A stretch of 64,000 nt of DNA from Numida meleagris (Eukaryota > Chordata > Aves > Galliformes > Numididae), in contig NC_034410.1 in assembly GCF_002078875.1 (NCBI RefSeq), forward strand, positions 103,608,138 through 103,672,137. Direction: 5' to 3'. Below, one piece after another: positions 49,121-60,388 of this stretch; the stretch's first letter is position 1, and each line of letters starts with the position of its first letter. Position numbers and translations under genes: made by a program. The notes below the pieces were generated by a model. That model made no database searches. It was not told where the DNA came from and saw only the letters and a list, made by a program, of their open reading frames with translations.

Positions 49121-52100
49121 AATCCTTGACAAGTGTCATTTGCTAACCTGAGTTGTAAGAGCCTTAGCCCACTCTTGATCTCTTAGGCACATCAAATTGA
49201 CCCTGGCACCTCCGTGCATCACAGAACACCATGCACAGCTTTCCCTTGGGTTTTACTTGAAACGATTTTAAGCAAAATTCAAAGTCTGACTTGCTCGGAC
49301 TTTGTGTTACACCTTTGGCTGCATTTTTGCAGGTTAACTGAAAAAATACTTCAGCACATAGCATGTCAGGAGAAAAATAAGAATCAAACAATTAAGCAAA
49401 AATAGAGGTAGTTAAATGTAAAATATCGGAATATCTCTAGTTCCTGAGTAAAATGAAACACATACGGCAGGCATCAGTTATAAAATTGGATTAAGTGCAT
49501 GGAACAATGAAGGACCATGAGTGTGATTGCTTTGTAGTGGAAGTCTGAACAAAGACGTGCTTTTACACTGTCATCCTAAAGGTTCTCCATAACAATGACA
49601 GTCATCTGCAAAAATATGAGTCTCTATAGCATAATATCACTGATTTAGCCATTAAATGCCATGGGGAGCAATGCTGACACTCCTAGGATAAGTGGCATTA
49701 CTGAACATAGATAAAACAGTAAAAATTTCCATTTATCTTCTACCTGGTGTTACTTATCAATCAGTTTCTTTTCTACTTCAAAATCTGGAATAAACGAAGC
49801 ACAGCTGGAGGATAGAATGTAGGGACTGGCTGTTCTGAAGCTTTGGGCAAGAGGCACGGCAGAGGCAGCTTTCAGCCTCTCTGGAAGGCATTGTTAGCTG
49901 GCCTACTTCCTGGCAGAAAACAAAGGGCATTCATACTAGGTACAATTCACCACAATGTGTCAGGTCAAGTCTGAAGCTACACAGTACAACCTGATTTCAT
50001 TTCCTGCAATTTCACATGCATTTTGTTTACTGAAACAATAAAAACAAGACAAACTTCCACCATTATAACATTTTCACTGACACAACAAATGCAGAAGTAT
50101 GCCTTTAATATACCAGCGTGCAATGATTTGTAACAGTACGTGAGCACACGGACGGTGACTGACCAGTGGCAGAGTGAGCTCTAGCAGCATGATTCATTCC
50201 AGACATTAAATCCTTATAGCTCTCCTGCGTCCTCAGTTCAAAACCCCATGCTTTCCACATTGCTCACTAGACCCCGGGAATAACATGATCATTTTGGATG
50301 TTCAGTATTGCCTGCGGGCAAGAACTTGTCCCGTCATAGCAGAAACAAAAGTAGCACAGCAGGACCTTCACTATTAGGGACAGTGGCAGTAATTGTCTTC
50401 TCAAAACAACAGCTCTCTTATGTGTGAGCTTAGGTGTGGATATTTCATTTCTATAAATGTCATTCTCAACTGTCTCTGTATCAACCTAGATACATAATGA
50501 GCATAATCATTCCTGGCAAATAACGAGAAGTAAAGTTCCAGAAAAATATTCACAGTTTGGAAATGTTTTACATGTTAGTGTGAATAATAGGGAATAAGAA
50601 AATGAAACCATACTGATATTTCCCAGGTTAACCTTTTGATTACTGAAGCAGCTCCTCTAACAAGTGTATAATTAGGAGGGACACTTTGTGTGTTAGGACA
50701 ACCCCTGCTGCTCGGGCAAAGATTTGAGACTCTTTGGCAGTACTATTCTTCCTATCCCCCTCCCATTATTATCCCCTCCAAACTTTTTTGCTTACCGAGA
50801 CAAATATGCCAGTCAAAATAAAGATGTTTTAATGGGCCAGAATGTGACTGAACATGAAGCCTGATAAAATATATCAATGCAGCGATAACTATTCTTAAAA
50901 CATACATTTCTTTACAGTCAGAACCATGTCTATCAGAGATGTAACAACCAAAGCAATTTGTCAACAAATTAAATGTACACTGTTGACATCTGGCTTCCAG
51001 AAACTGGATATTTTATAAAAATAGAGATAGATAAATTAGGTAGATTAAATAGATAGATGTAGGATGCTTGGGCTGAATAGCCATGAACCCTAAAGGGATT
51101 TATCTTATAAACTCTTGTGTTGTAGATTACTTTGTACTCATGGCTTATTGCTATCAAGGCTTTAAATCATAGAATTATTGGCTTGCATGAAAGATGACAC
51201 ATGAATCATTCTGTACTATAAAGAAAAACAGGATAACTGTTTGTTCATTTTTTAATTTGTTGTATGAGGAAAAATCCTTCATCTTCTGATTTTGATTCAG
51301 TAATGAATTGCAAAATGGCAAAGAGGTAAAAAGATCTTTAGTCTTTGGCATTAAATAGGCTTTAAGGTCTTCCTGATGAACAATTAGTACCCGCAGGCTA
51401 CAAGCTGCCTCAGTGGGATTCTGGTGCACTCATTTGCTATACTACACTCAAGCAGAGTAATGCTTGCATTGCTTAAATACAGCGAATGCTCAGCAGGCAT
51501 TGGGAAGCGCTGATCTGAGCCCAGTCTTAGAAAAACAGAATATTATAGGAGTCAGGTTAGAAATCGAAGTATTATTTATTGCAGTAGCCCATGTGCTGTT
51601 TGAAGATATTACTTTTGTGAATTCAGAAATGCTGGAGTTCTAAACCAAAGACGAGTAGGGAAAAGGACAGTTTTGGAGCAGTAATAACAAAGCACAGATG
51701 TGAATTCCTCAAAGGCAATGCTTCAGAATGTTTGTTTAATGCTGAAGAATATTTGATGTTCATTTCTCCCTCATTCTGCCTGTTGTACACTTAGGTCTTG
51801 AAGGTTTTGGCCCTGTGTGCTATATATATTGTGACAGGGTGTTGTGAGACTTTGGTGACGCAGAATGTATTGCTGAGGACCTGTGTGAGTGAGGACTGGT
51901 TTGCCTGTGAGGACAGAAGGAGGATGTACGATGCCCCCACGTTATGCCTCCCAGCTCTCTACTCCTGTGCTCTGTATCTAAACCTTGTTGAATCTGCCAG
52001 CTTGTCACGTACACACAGCTCCTGCACCTTCCACTGTAATGCAGACAAGTTTTGCTCTGAACCTGTGTTTACAACCTAACCACCTCAGGTGTGTTGCTGC

Positions 52101-54933
52101 TGATTGCGTTTTGTACTTACCCAGACAGAAACAATGCTCAAGGAAGTGTCTCATCTGTGAGATGCAGTGATTCACCCAGTTCAGTGCTTATGCAGGCCTC
52201 AGATAACACTTTACATTAAAACCCCTCTCTGTTGTACAGTCATAATTAGCTGAAACAGCTAGGAAACAATATGCTGATAGTATTTAGCCTACTATTTAGA
52301 ATCTAAAAGACTGCCCTGTAAAATTATTCTTATTATTTAGCTAATATTTGCAAGCAAGTTCATCTCTTTCCTTGAAAGACACTTTAGTCATCCTTTCTTC
52401 CATTATTCTCAGATGAAAAACATGATGAAATCATAAATAATTAATTGCTTACATTAAACTTATTAAATGTTGTTTCTGTCCAAATTATGTATCCGTACCT
52501 AAACTCCATATACGGGATCCTAATTTTCAGAATAAGCTTTTAGTGTGTGCATCTGCATTATTTACATTGATATGTTTTTATAGTTTAATTCTTTCTTTGA
52601 TAAAGTCTCTTAAGGAACTATCCCATAAAGTTGACAATACATAATTAATACAGTGAGCTATCACTCATTAATGAAAGCTTGACATGGAATGTGGAAGACA
52701 TATATACGGAAAAAATACACTAAAATTACTGTCCAGATGAAAACAAAAACCAAAACATCTTACTGGAGCTGCTTTGGAAATCTAGGAAATAGAACTAGTT
52801 ACATGAAATGCACTTGTCAAGGCTACTGAGGCTGACTTCAGCATTCACTAAAATATCACTGTGTAGCTTTACATCTTGTCCAAAGGACAATAATCTAACT
52901 TCTGATCTCTTTTATCCCCATCCTAGCATGGAGTTAAGTTATCTAAATGTGGTAATGATGTTGCTAAAGGCAGTTTCCATAAGCTTTGAGAGTATCCAGT
53001 TATTGTTTTGGTTATGATCTTAAGTAGCTACGATAAGTGAACTGAAATATAACATCTTCAAGATTCGGTGAGATTAGATATAATTAAAAAATACTGTTAA
53101 CATTGGAGATGGGAGACATGAATACCAGGTTTTCAGTGCTGTAAACTTCAGCTAATTCACTGAAACTGATGGAACTGATTTTGCTTTTCTCTCTTAATCA
53201 AGTCCACTACCAGTATATGCACAGTCAGTCTGTATGACCTCCCACTTTTTACCTAAGGAGATTAGTCAGAGTATGCAGTAGAGTAACCTCTTACATGTAC
53301 ATAGGTTAGAAATGTGTTACTACTGTAGGAACACATTTTTAACAGTTCTCTTATATTTCTCCCCAACTTTAAAAGCATAAAAAAAGGGTCACATAACACA
53401 TCACATATTTTCTCTGTTCAGTTATCAAGATCTTGATATATTACCTACAGGTATTTTTTCAAATTTATTTTGAAGATGACATTGAAATTCACCGCTGTTT
53501 CAAAAGGAACATAAAATCCACTGAAAGGACAGGTTTACAGAATTTTAAAGCAAATTTCAAATGCTCAGCCTGTCATCATACCATCCGTTGCAATGAGTAT
53601 AAATAACTTCCCTTTAATATATGAAGAATTGGGAGGGGAAAAGAAAGAGATATTTGCATGGCAAGAAAACTCCAGGTGCTCCTAGAGTTATGTGGGACAT
53701 TTTCCAGTTGACAATATGGAAATTCTGTCACTCAGGCCAGAAAGCTTGTTGCTATGGGGATACAATAGCAGCATCATTTGACAACTTGGCATTTGTTAGA
53801 ATTGGCAGAAAGAAACTTTGGGAGAGGGGCTGTTGAAGGATTTCAGGTGGGTGTGTACTAGGGACAGAGGGATGGTTGGGAGAAAAAAAACCACCGAGAA
53901 ATTCCTTCAACCTTACAATCTCACCTTCACATATGTCCTTTTAAAAATTATTTATTTTTTTGGTGCAGTATACCTCCTTAGAAGAACAACAAGTTTTGAA
54001 TCAAGAATGAAAGGAAGGCTTGTGTTCAGATACCAGCTAACAATGCATCTGTTCTAGGACACATATATATTGAACAGTAAAAAAATTATGCAAGAACTGG
54101 CAAAGAGGTAAAGGTGCAGCAAAAGCCAGCATAATTTTTGGTTGTTTCCTCTGAGTAGTCATGTCATAAACCAAGAACGAAGTCCCTCTGTATCTCAGAT
54201 GAGATAATAGTTGGAGTATTATACTAGCTGCAGCTCAGTACATAGAAAGAGATTAATTGGGGAGAATTTAAAAACTGGTAGTAGTAATTACCAATAACTG
54301 ATTTATAAAGATGGAAGGACTAACACTGTTTGACTCAGCTGAATGTCAGATAAGATATGTGTCACCAGTTTGCTAATACTTCAGGAGTCTGAACATCAAA
54401 GCAGTTAAGGAAATACTTAGTCAAGTATTAGAAGAAATTGAGATGGAGCTGAGGAAAATAAAGTCTAAATCAAATGTAAGGGAAAGAATCCTACTGCTGA
54501 GTCCGTAATGCCACAGAATGATCACAGTGACTGAGAAAGAGTATTCTTCACTTGGAGAGTCCCAGGTGACATTGGACAACACATGGAAAAATGTACATTC
54601 AGTATAAATTGTGCACTGCGTGGCAGCTAAGAAATGTATCAGTCTTTATATTTTGAACTGTGGGATGACTGAATAAAATCTGGTGACTGTATTGGAGTGC
54701 CTATCTAGCTGAAACAAACACAGGCGACAAGAATTGAAAAATGAATCTGTAGCAGCGAATGAAGAATCGAGAATGTGCTGTATTTGAGTAATGCACATTT
54801 ACCAGCAAAAACCTCCAGGTTCCAGTGCTGCAGAAGAGTGGAGAGTGAGAAATGGTGTCCCATCTCAGTCATAGGTGAAATACTGAATTTTCATGAACTG
54901 CAATGTGGTCTACATATATCAATGGGTCTGGTG

Positions 54934-54953
54934 TTATATTATATTATATTATT
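54934..54953. repeat. (TTATA)n short tandem repeat
   Basis: Four units of TTATA with an imperfect last copy. Confidence 0.85.
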
Positions 54954-56417
54954 GGGGGTATTTGGGAATGCTTTTCATTCCTTTGTATTTTCCCAGGGGA
55001 ATTCTAACTTTCTTTTCTCTGCCAGAAGAAAGAAAAAGGTGTATGTTTTCTATGTTGTTATGGTGCAAACAATATATTAGCTGTGATCATGTTTTTTAGT
55101 CTTTGTTCCTGCAGGCAAACTGCCTCTGTTTCCCTTCTGATCTCTCATGATCATGTCACCCAGATTTTTTCCTTTCCCTGTGCAAATCAAAATCAATTAA
55201 AAGTATCCCCACAGGACTTAGTTTTCAGAGAACATACAGATCCACACCTCTAATTGAAGTCAATGATAGCTGCAGGCATGTGGTGTCTCTGGAACTGAGG
55301 CTCTATACAGCTAAGTAAGGAAAAACATATGGATTTTGTAGGTAATATACCACCGGAGAAATCTCTAAATAGACTCTGAAATAATGAAGCTACATGTTTT
55401 ATGCTATAGTCCAACTTGCAATCACCAGGCCATCTCACCACAGGGGAAAAATGGATACTGAGAGTTATTGAACATTGCCAATTTTTGCTGTGGATCAGCT
55501 TGAAGTTATTTAGCACAGATGTTTCTGTAATTGTGACACACTGGGAAAATCCACATGCTCAATAGCCCTCAAACTTGCACTTCCATCTGTGCAGTGTGAT
55601 GGTCTACAGCTACAGCACACGACTGCAAAATAAAACGCACATGAATAGTGTCTGGTTTAAGATCCACTGCAAGGTTTTTCCTAGCACCATCTGCACTTTT
55701 ATTTACCTGTACCCCAAGATTCTATGTTTAGATATAGTACAATTATAAGACTGTCATTTATGCCTAGTGAAAATAATAGTGTGTTAAAAAATGTACAAAA
55801 TTTGACAGTATGGTTAGAGAACTCTCATGATGTGAAATGTCTGACAGAAATCTAACAGTATACTGTTAAAACCATCAGTCTTTCTATTTATATTGCTCAA
55901 AGCTAGGTCATCTTTGAGCCATTTTAGTTGCAACTGAAATATAGGTTTCCTATGATTTTGTTAGAAAAATAACATGATTTGACTCACAGTGGTGAAAACC
56001 TGGATTCTGGAAAATATTTCCTCATCCTGCTATCTTCATAGCATTTGATCATATTCCAAACAGTACTGGAAACAAAATTGCCAACAACATTTTGAAATCA
56101 AAACACTGTGTACCAATCCAGAAAATTAGAGAGAAGATTTCCACCATCTTTGAAAGTTAAAGAGGCTTGATTGTTAATTATTTGTAACTTATTTGTTCAC
56201 TGTGGGTTCAGGCTAAAAGGAAAAATGGGACAGACTTTCAGAATTTTGGCATGTGCAGCCCAAGAGGACAGAACTTGGTGGGGTTATTATCCATATAGGG
56301 TAGAATCTCTGTTGTCACACTATTTCCATCTGTTGCTGTGGGTCTCATTGTCTATCCCTCAATAGCTAGAATGAAAGTGAAGATGTTACCCCAGCTCTTG
56401 ACTTTACAGGTACATGG

Positions 56418-56934
56418 ATGGGTGTCATGGTTTTATGATTTTCGGTTATTGGTGTTCCACATCATAACATCATGTCGTGTATGTACCTGGTTCTCAGAAG
56501 AGAAGGACTACTACATTCCTCAGGGTACTTTGCTCCTCTGTTACCATTTCCGGTCAGAGGGAAAGATAAAAACTCGCACATCACAAGACCTTGTTCTCTT
56601 TCCGCCTGTCTCTCATCCTGGGAGCATCTTGCTCCCCAGCTGTCTTATCGTCGATATTAGAGTAAGGACTACCTTGATTTTTGGACATTCTCTCTCATTG
56701 TATTGGATTTATTAGCTTAAATTGTAATTGTATTATAGTGTGCTATTTTGTATTCTGATATCTTATTTAGTAAATTAGTTTGTTTCTCCTCAGATTGTTG
56801 CCGCTGTTTTTGCTCTCAGGCCCATCTCCTTACCCTTTTTTTCCCTCTTCCCTTTCCCAGGGCGTGGGTCCGGGGGTCCCCTGTCCCATTCATCACGGAA
56901 CCGGGCCAAACGCCTATAAACCATTGACAATGGG
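56418..56934. repeat. 5-bp target site duplication around the solo LTR
   Basis: ATGGG is present immediately before the LTR (56418-56422) and immediately after it (56930-56934). The match is exact. A 5-bp duplication is typical of ERVL/class III-like integrases, whereas 4 or 6 bp is usual in other vertebrate ERV classes. Confidence 0.88.
56423..56929 (+). mobile_element. Solo LTR of an endogenous retrovirus
   Basis: A 507-bp element starts TGTCATGG and ends CATTGACA, so the termini are TG...CA with a five-base inverted repeat TGTCA/TGACA. It is flanked by an exact 5-bp duplication and has no internal retroviral sequence on either side, so it is a solo LTR left by recombination between two LTRs. 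The orientation is inferred from general resemblance to galliform LTRs: a TATA-like GATAAAAA lies at about 56565-56572, with a CT-rich and G-rich 3' part (56800-56900). The open frames inside it (56338-56715, 56472-56660) are not genes. I recognise the type but do not assign a family name. Confidence 0.9.
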
Positions 56935-58954
56935 CTTGTAATTTAGCCTTTTTTCTCCAGTGAACTGCTTTTTCTGTTTTGCTACCCTTCCTTGCAGTCT
57001 TTCCATTGTTTTCTTCAGTAGCCTGGTTGCACTGAGAAGTAAACAGCACCTACTAGTGGACACTGTAAAAAGTTTTCCACCATACAGCAATGTTAAAATA
57101 ATTGAAGAGAATTGATGGGTTCTCACGTTATAAAGAACATTCTGTCTTTGAGAGATTAAGGGAAATTTTCTCATGTCTAAAACAGATAAAAACCTTGTAC
57201 AATTGTTTCGAACAGTCATTGAATTTTGCCTTATAGAAACCAAGATTATAAAGTAGCAGGCTATAATTTGCCTGCAATACAAAAGACATTATTTTATCTT
57301 TTGGTAGAAATGCCATAGGATCTAGAATCCTCAGAATCTATTTTACCTCTTCCTTCCTGCCCTTCCAGATGGATGCTTTGGAAGCTGAAATCCATCACAA
57401 TCCTAGAGAAAAAGCAAATTGTTCATCACTGTTGCAAAACTGGAACATTTCTGGGATGAGTTTTGTCCATCTCCTGAATTAATGTTTTGTTGTTGTTGTG
57501 GATATCACACACTGTTTATAAGATGTTTGACCTGTAGGTAGATACATGGGATGTAGTTACCCAGAAATACTGCATACCCACTGCTATATTTACACAGTGT
57601 TTTCTCTCTCTCAAAAAGAGAGAAAAAGACTTGTGTTGTAACACATAATAATAAAACACACCTTCTTTGTCTGTGAGTATAATTTTCTACCTAAAGTGTA
57701 TCATTAATATCTAACATGCAGGTATCTTGAAGAATCTCCTGCCCCAGCAATGACTAGATTTTTTTTTACACAAAACCTAAAACTTTCACAAAATCTGTGA
57801 GGATGAAGACTGTCATATTCTCAGTTTTCATTTCATTTTCCTTATGATATTTTCAAGGTTGAATCAAAGTTAAACCATGGTGCTAGACCCCCTTTTTCCT
57901 CTTTCCTTACTTAATTTTTATATACTTTTTTTTTTCCCCTGTTCTTTTTTTTTTTTTCTTTTGCCTTTTGGGAATGACTTCGGGGAGCCCTTAACAATGT
58001 GTGTCAAAATGTAAGGTCTGGACTGCATTGTGAACTGTTTCTCTGCTGACTCATCTGCCACAGCTAATCAAGACTTTTTGGTCTACATACTGCAACATTT
58101 TAAACCTGTTAGCAGTAAAGAAATGCTCTTTGCTCAAAAGCTTTTAAATTATAGCACATGGTGGGTGGCTGATAAGATTTTTTTTTTTTTTTTTAATGGA
58201 AACTCTTTTCTTGTTATTACTATCTGGTCTCCTGTTCTATTTATCAAGTCACAAGGTTGCTGGTGTCTATTAACATTTTTCTGAGCTGGGGAAATTGTTT
58301 CCTGTTTAGACAATCTCACATATTTTCAAGCTGATTTCAGCCGTGTGTGTTATAGACAGACAAGCCTAAGTTACTCTTTTCTTGTCCCACCACCACATAA
58401 GAAGGGGAGCACAGATCCTGTCTATGTGCTTTGGGAATAAAGTTGAGGACAGGAAAGCTTTTTCTGGTTTTGTTCGGTGTAACACATTGAGTTCAGTATA
58501 GCTTCTCAGCTCTTCTCACAACAGAACACAACTCTGAGGATTCTTCTAGATTTTATTCTCTCCTTTTCACCTGTTCTGAGATGTCTGTATCGTCGTCTTC
58601 TGTATGAAGATGTTGATAACCCTTGTCCACTGCAGCAATTTACGGGTTCCATAAGGAACCTACATAACTTGGACTCACTAATTTCCTTTAGAATTTTGGT
58701 GGCTGGGGAGAATGACAGCTTACAAAGGAAGAATTTTTGCAGCTTGTTGAACAGTGCAATTTCTGTACATTGTTTCCGAAGCAGTGCTCAAGTTCTTTAT
58801 TTTTATTATTGAGATATTATGTATTTTTGGTTCATCTCTCTGCTCCACAGTCCAATTTTCTTCAGTGACTGGAAATCATGAGATCTAGGAGGAAAAAAAT
58901 ACTTGAAGAAATTATTTAATCCCTTTTGTTTGTTTAACTACTATTTAAAGCAAA
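56935..58954. other. Unassigned non-coding DNA with T-rich tracts
   Basis: No gene recognised. It contains a short stem-loop with arms TTTCTCTCT/AGAGAGAAA at 57600-57626, T-rich tracts at about 57920-57960, and a T run at about 58179-58194. Confidence 0.5.
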
Positions 58955-59575
58955 TGCCATCCCTTGGACTTTTCTTCTCTGAATTATACAAACTCATTTC
59001 CTTCAGTCTTTCCTCATAGGCCGTTTTTTAAAAAACCTCTGATCTTTTTTTTGCCTTTTTTTCTAGACTGTCTATGTTGATCTATGAGTTTAATGAAGTG
59101 TAGTCCCTAGGATTAGACACAATATTCCATTTAAGGCTGTAGTGTTGAACAAAGCATTGAATAGAGCAGAAGGATTACTTCACATTTCCTTTCAGTCATA
59201 CTTTTTCTTATACATCCTGCTCTATGTATGCTGTGGTTTTTGCCTTATTTACATCAATATAATACTGTTGACTCATCTTTTTTTTTTATAATCTCTTTGT
59301 AGGCATTTATTCCTCATACTGTATTTATGTAGTTAATCCAGCATAAATATAGCATCTTGCATTTCCTGCTGAATGTTTTCATATTTTCTGTGTATATCTG
59401 TGTTTTGTAAATGTCATCTTGAATTCCATCCCTTTCTTTTGACATTTATTCAGTCCTTTCCAGTAAATGGTACCTTTTTTTTTTTTAAATAATGCTGCTC
59501 CCTGTTCCTTTTAGGTCATTAATGAACATATTGAAGAGTACAAAATCCAGAAGAGAAACACCATCAGAATTTATC
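58955..59575 (-). mobile_element. Ancient CR1 (ancestral amniote type) fragment
   Basis: In antisense orientation the text follows the order of a CR1 ORF2: CAGTCTTTCCTCATAGGCCG, CTAGACTGTCT, AGACACAATATTCCATTTAA, GAAGGATTACTTCACATTTC, TACTGTTGACTCATC, CTTGCATTTCCTGCTGAATG, and finally CATTAATGAACATATTGAAG, which corresponds to the RT INIFIND region. The landmarks occur in the right order and spacing but are heavily mutated and interrupted by T runs. This suggests an old element related to the CR1/L3-like elements shared by amniotes rather than the young avian subfamilies. Confidence 0.7.
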
Positions 59576-59632
59576 CTTCTGTGCAAGTATTAGACAAATA
59601 TAGGCAAAATAGAGATTTATGCAATCATCAAC

Positions 59633-60388
59633 ACATGAAGTTTAACAAGAACAATCTGGGAAGGGGGAACCCTGGCTATACATACAGACTGCGGGATGAG
59701 ATGCTGGAAAGCAGCCCTTCTGAAGGAGATTTGGGGGGCCTTAAAGGAGAGCAAGTTGAATATGAGTCAACAGTATGCCCGTGCAGCCAGGAAGGCCAAC
59801 CAAATCCTGGGATGCATGAGGCATAGCATTGTCACATGGTCAAGGGAAGGGACTGTCCCACTCTACACTGCAATGGTGCAGCCTCACCTCAACCGACGTG
59901 TGCAGCTTTGGGTGCCACAGCACAAAAAGGACAAAAAACTATTTGAGAGTGACCAAAGGAGAGCTACAGAGATGGTGAAAGGTCTGGAGGGCAAGATGTA
60001 TGAGGAGCAACGGAGATCCCTGGGTTTGTTCAGCCCAGAGCAGAGAAGGCTGAGGGGAGGCCTCATGGTGGCCTACAGCTCCTCACAAGGGGAGTGTTGG
60101 GGCAGCGGTGAGCTCTTCTCTCTGGTGACAGTGATGGGACCCAAGGGAATGGCATGGAGCTGCATCAGGGGAGGGTCAGGCTGGGGATAAGGAAAAGTTT
60201 CTTTGCCAGAAGGTGGTGGGCATGGAACAGGCTTCTAAGGGAAGTGGTCACAGACCCAAGTTGCCAAAGCTCAAAGGGTGTTTGGACAACACTCTTAGAC
60301 ATATGATCTGATTTTTGGGTGGAGCCAGGAGTTGCACTCTATTACCCTTATGGGCTCCTTTCAACTTGCGATATTCTATGGTTCTACA
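59633..60388 (+). mobile_element. CR1 LINE, about 750 bp
   Basis: Plus-orientation CR1. It starts at the ORF2 stretch ATGAAGTTTAACAAGAACAA, continues through the post-RT region and 3' UTR, and ends GATATTCTATGGTTCTAC at about 60388. It is 5'-truncated just after the RT palm. It lies about 60 bp from an older CR1 on the opposite strand. Confidence 0.92.
59696..60190 (+). pseudogene. CR1 ORF2 C-terminal relic
   Basis: A 164-codon frame whose translation contains SQQYARAARKANQILGCMRH, YTAMVQPHLN and EQRRLRGGLMVAYSS, the post-RT part of CR1 ORF2. An overlapping frame (59581-59826) carries the upstream piece (LGRGNPGYTYRL), so a frameshift lies near 59735. The open frame persists past the usual end of recognisable CR1 protein by chance. 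No catalytic residues remain. Confidence 0.85.

Larger units (their letters stand above)
44837..56417. other. Unassigned non-coding DNA, 11.6 kb
   Basis: This is the longest part of the window in which I recognise neither genes nor transposons. It contains AACACCTAAAT-type repeats at 49060-49120 and a TTATA repeat at 54934-54953. Frames up to 101 codons show no motifs. The absence of recognisable CR1 in such a long stretch is notable compared with the rest of the window. Confidence 0.5.

Noticed and set aside
51798..52079. 93-codon plus-strand frame with several cysteines
   Set aside because: Opens at a non-ATG codon, overlaps a minus-strand frame, and shows no domain spacing of a known cysteine-rich family.
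53740..53770. GTTGCTATGGGGATAC, resembling an RFX X-box
   Set aside because: One half-site departs from the consensus, and nothing nearby indicates a promoter.
56338..56715. 125-codon plus-strand frame
   Set aside because: It lies almost entirely inside the solo LTR and crosses its left boundary, so it is not a gene.
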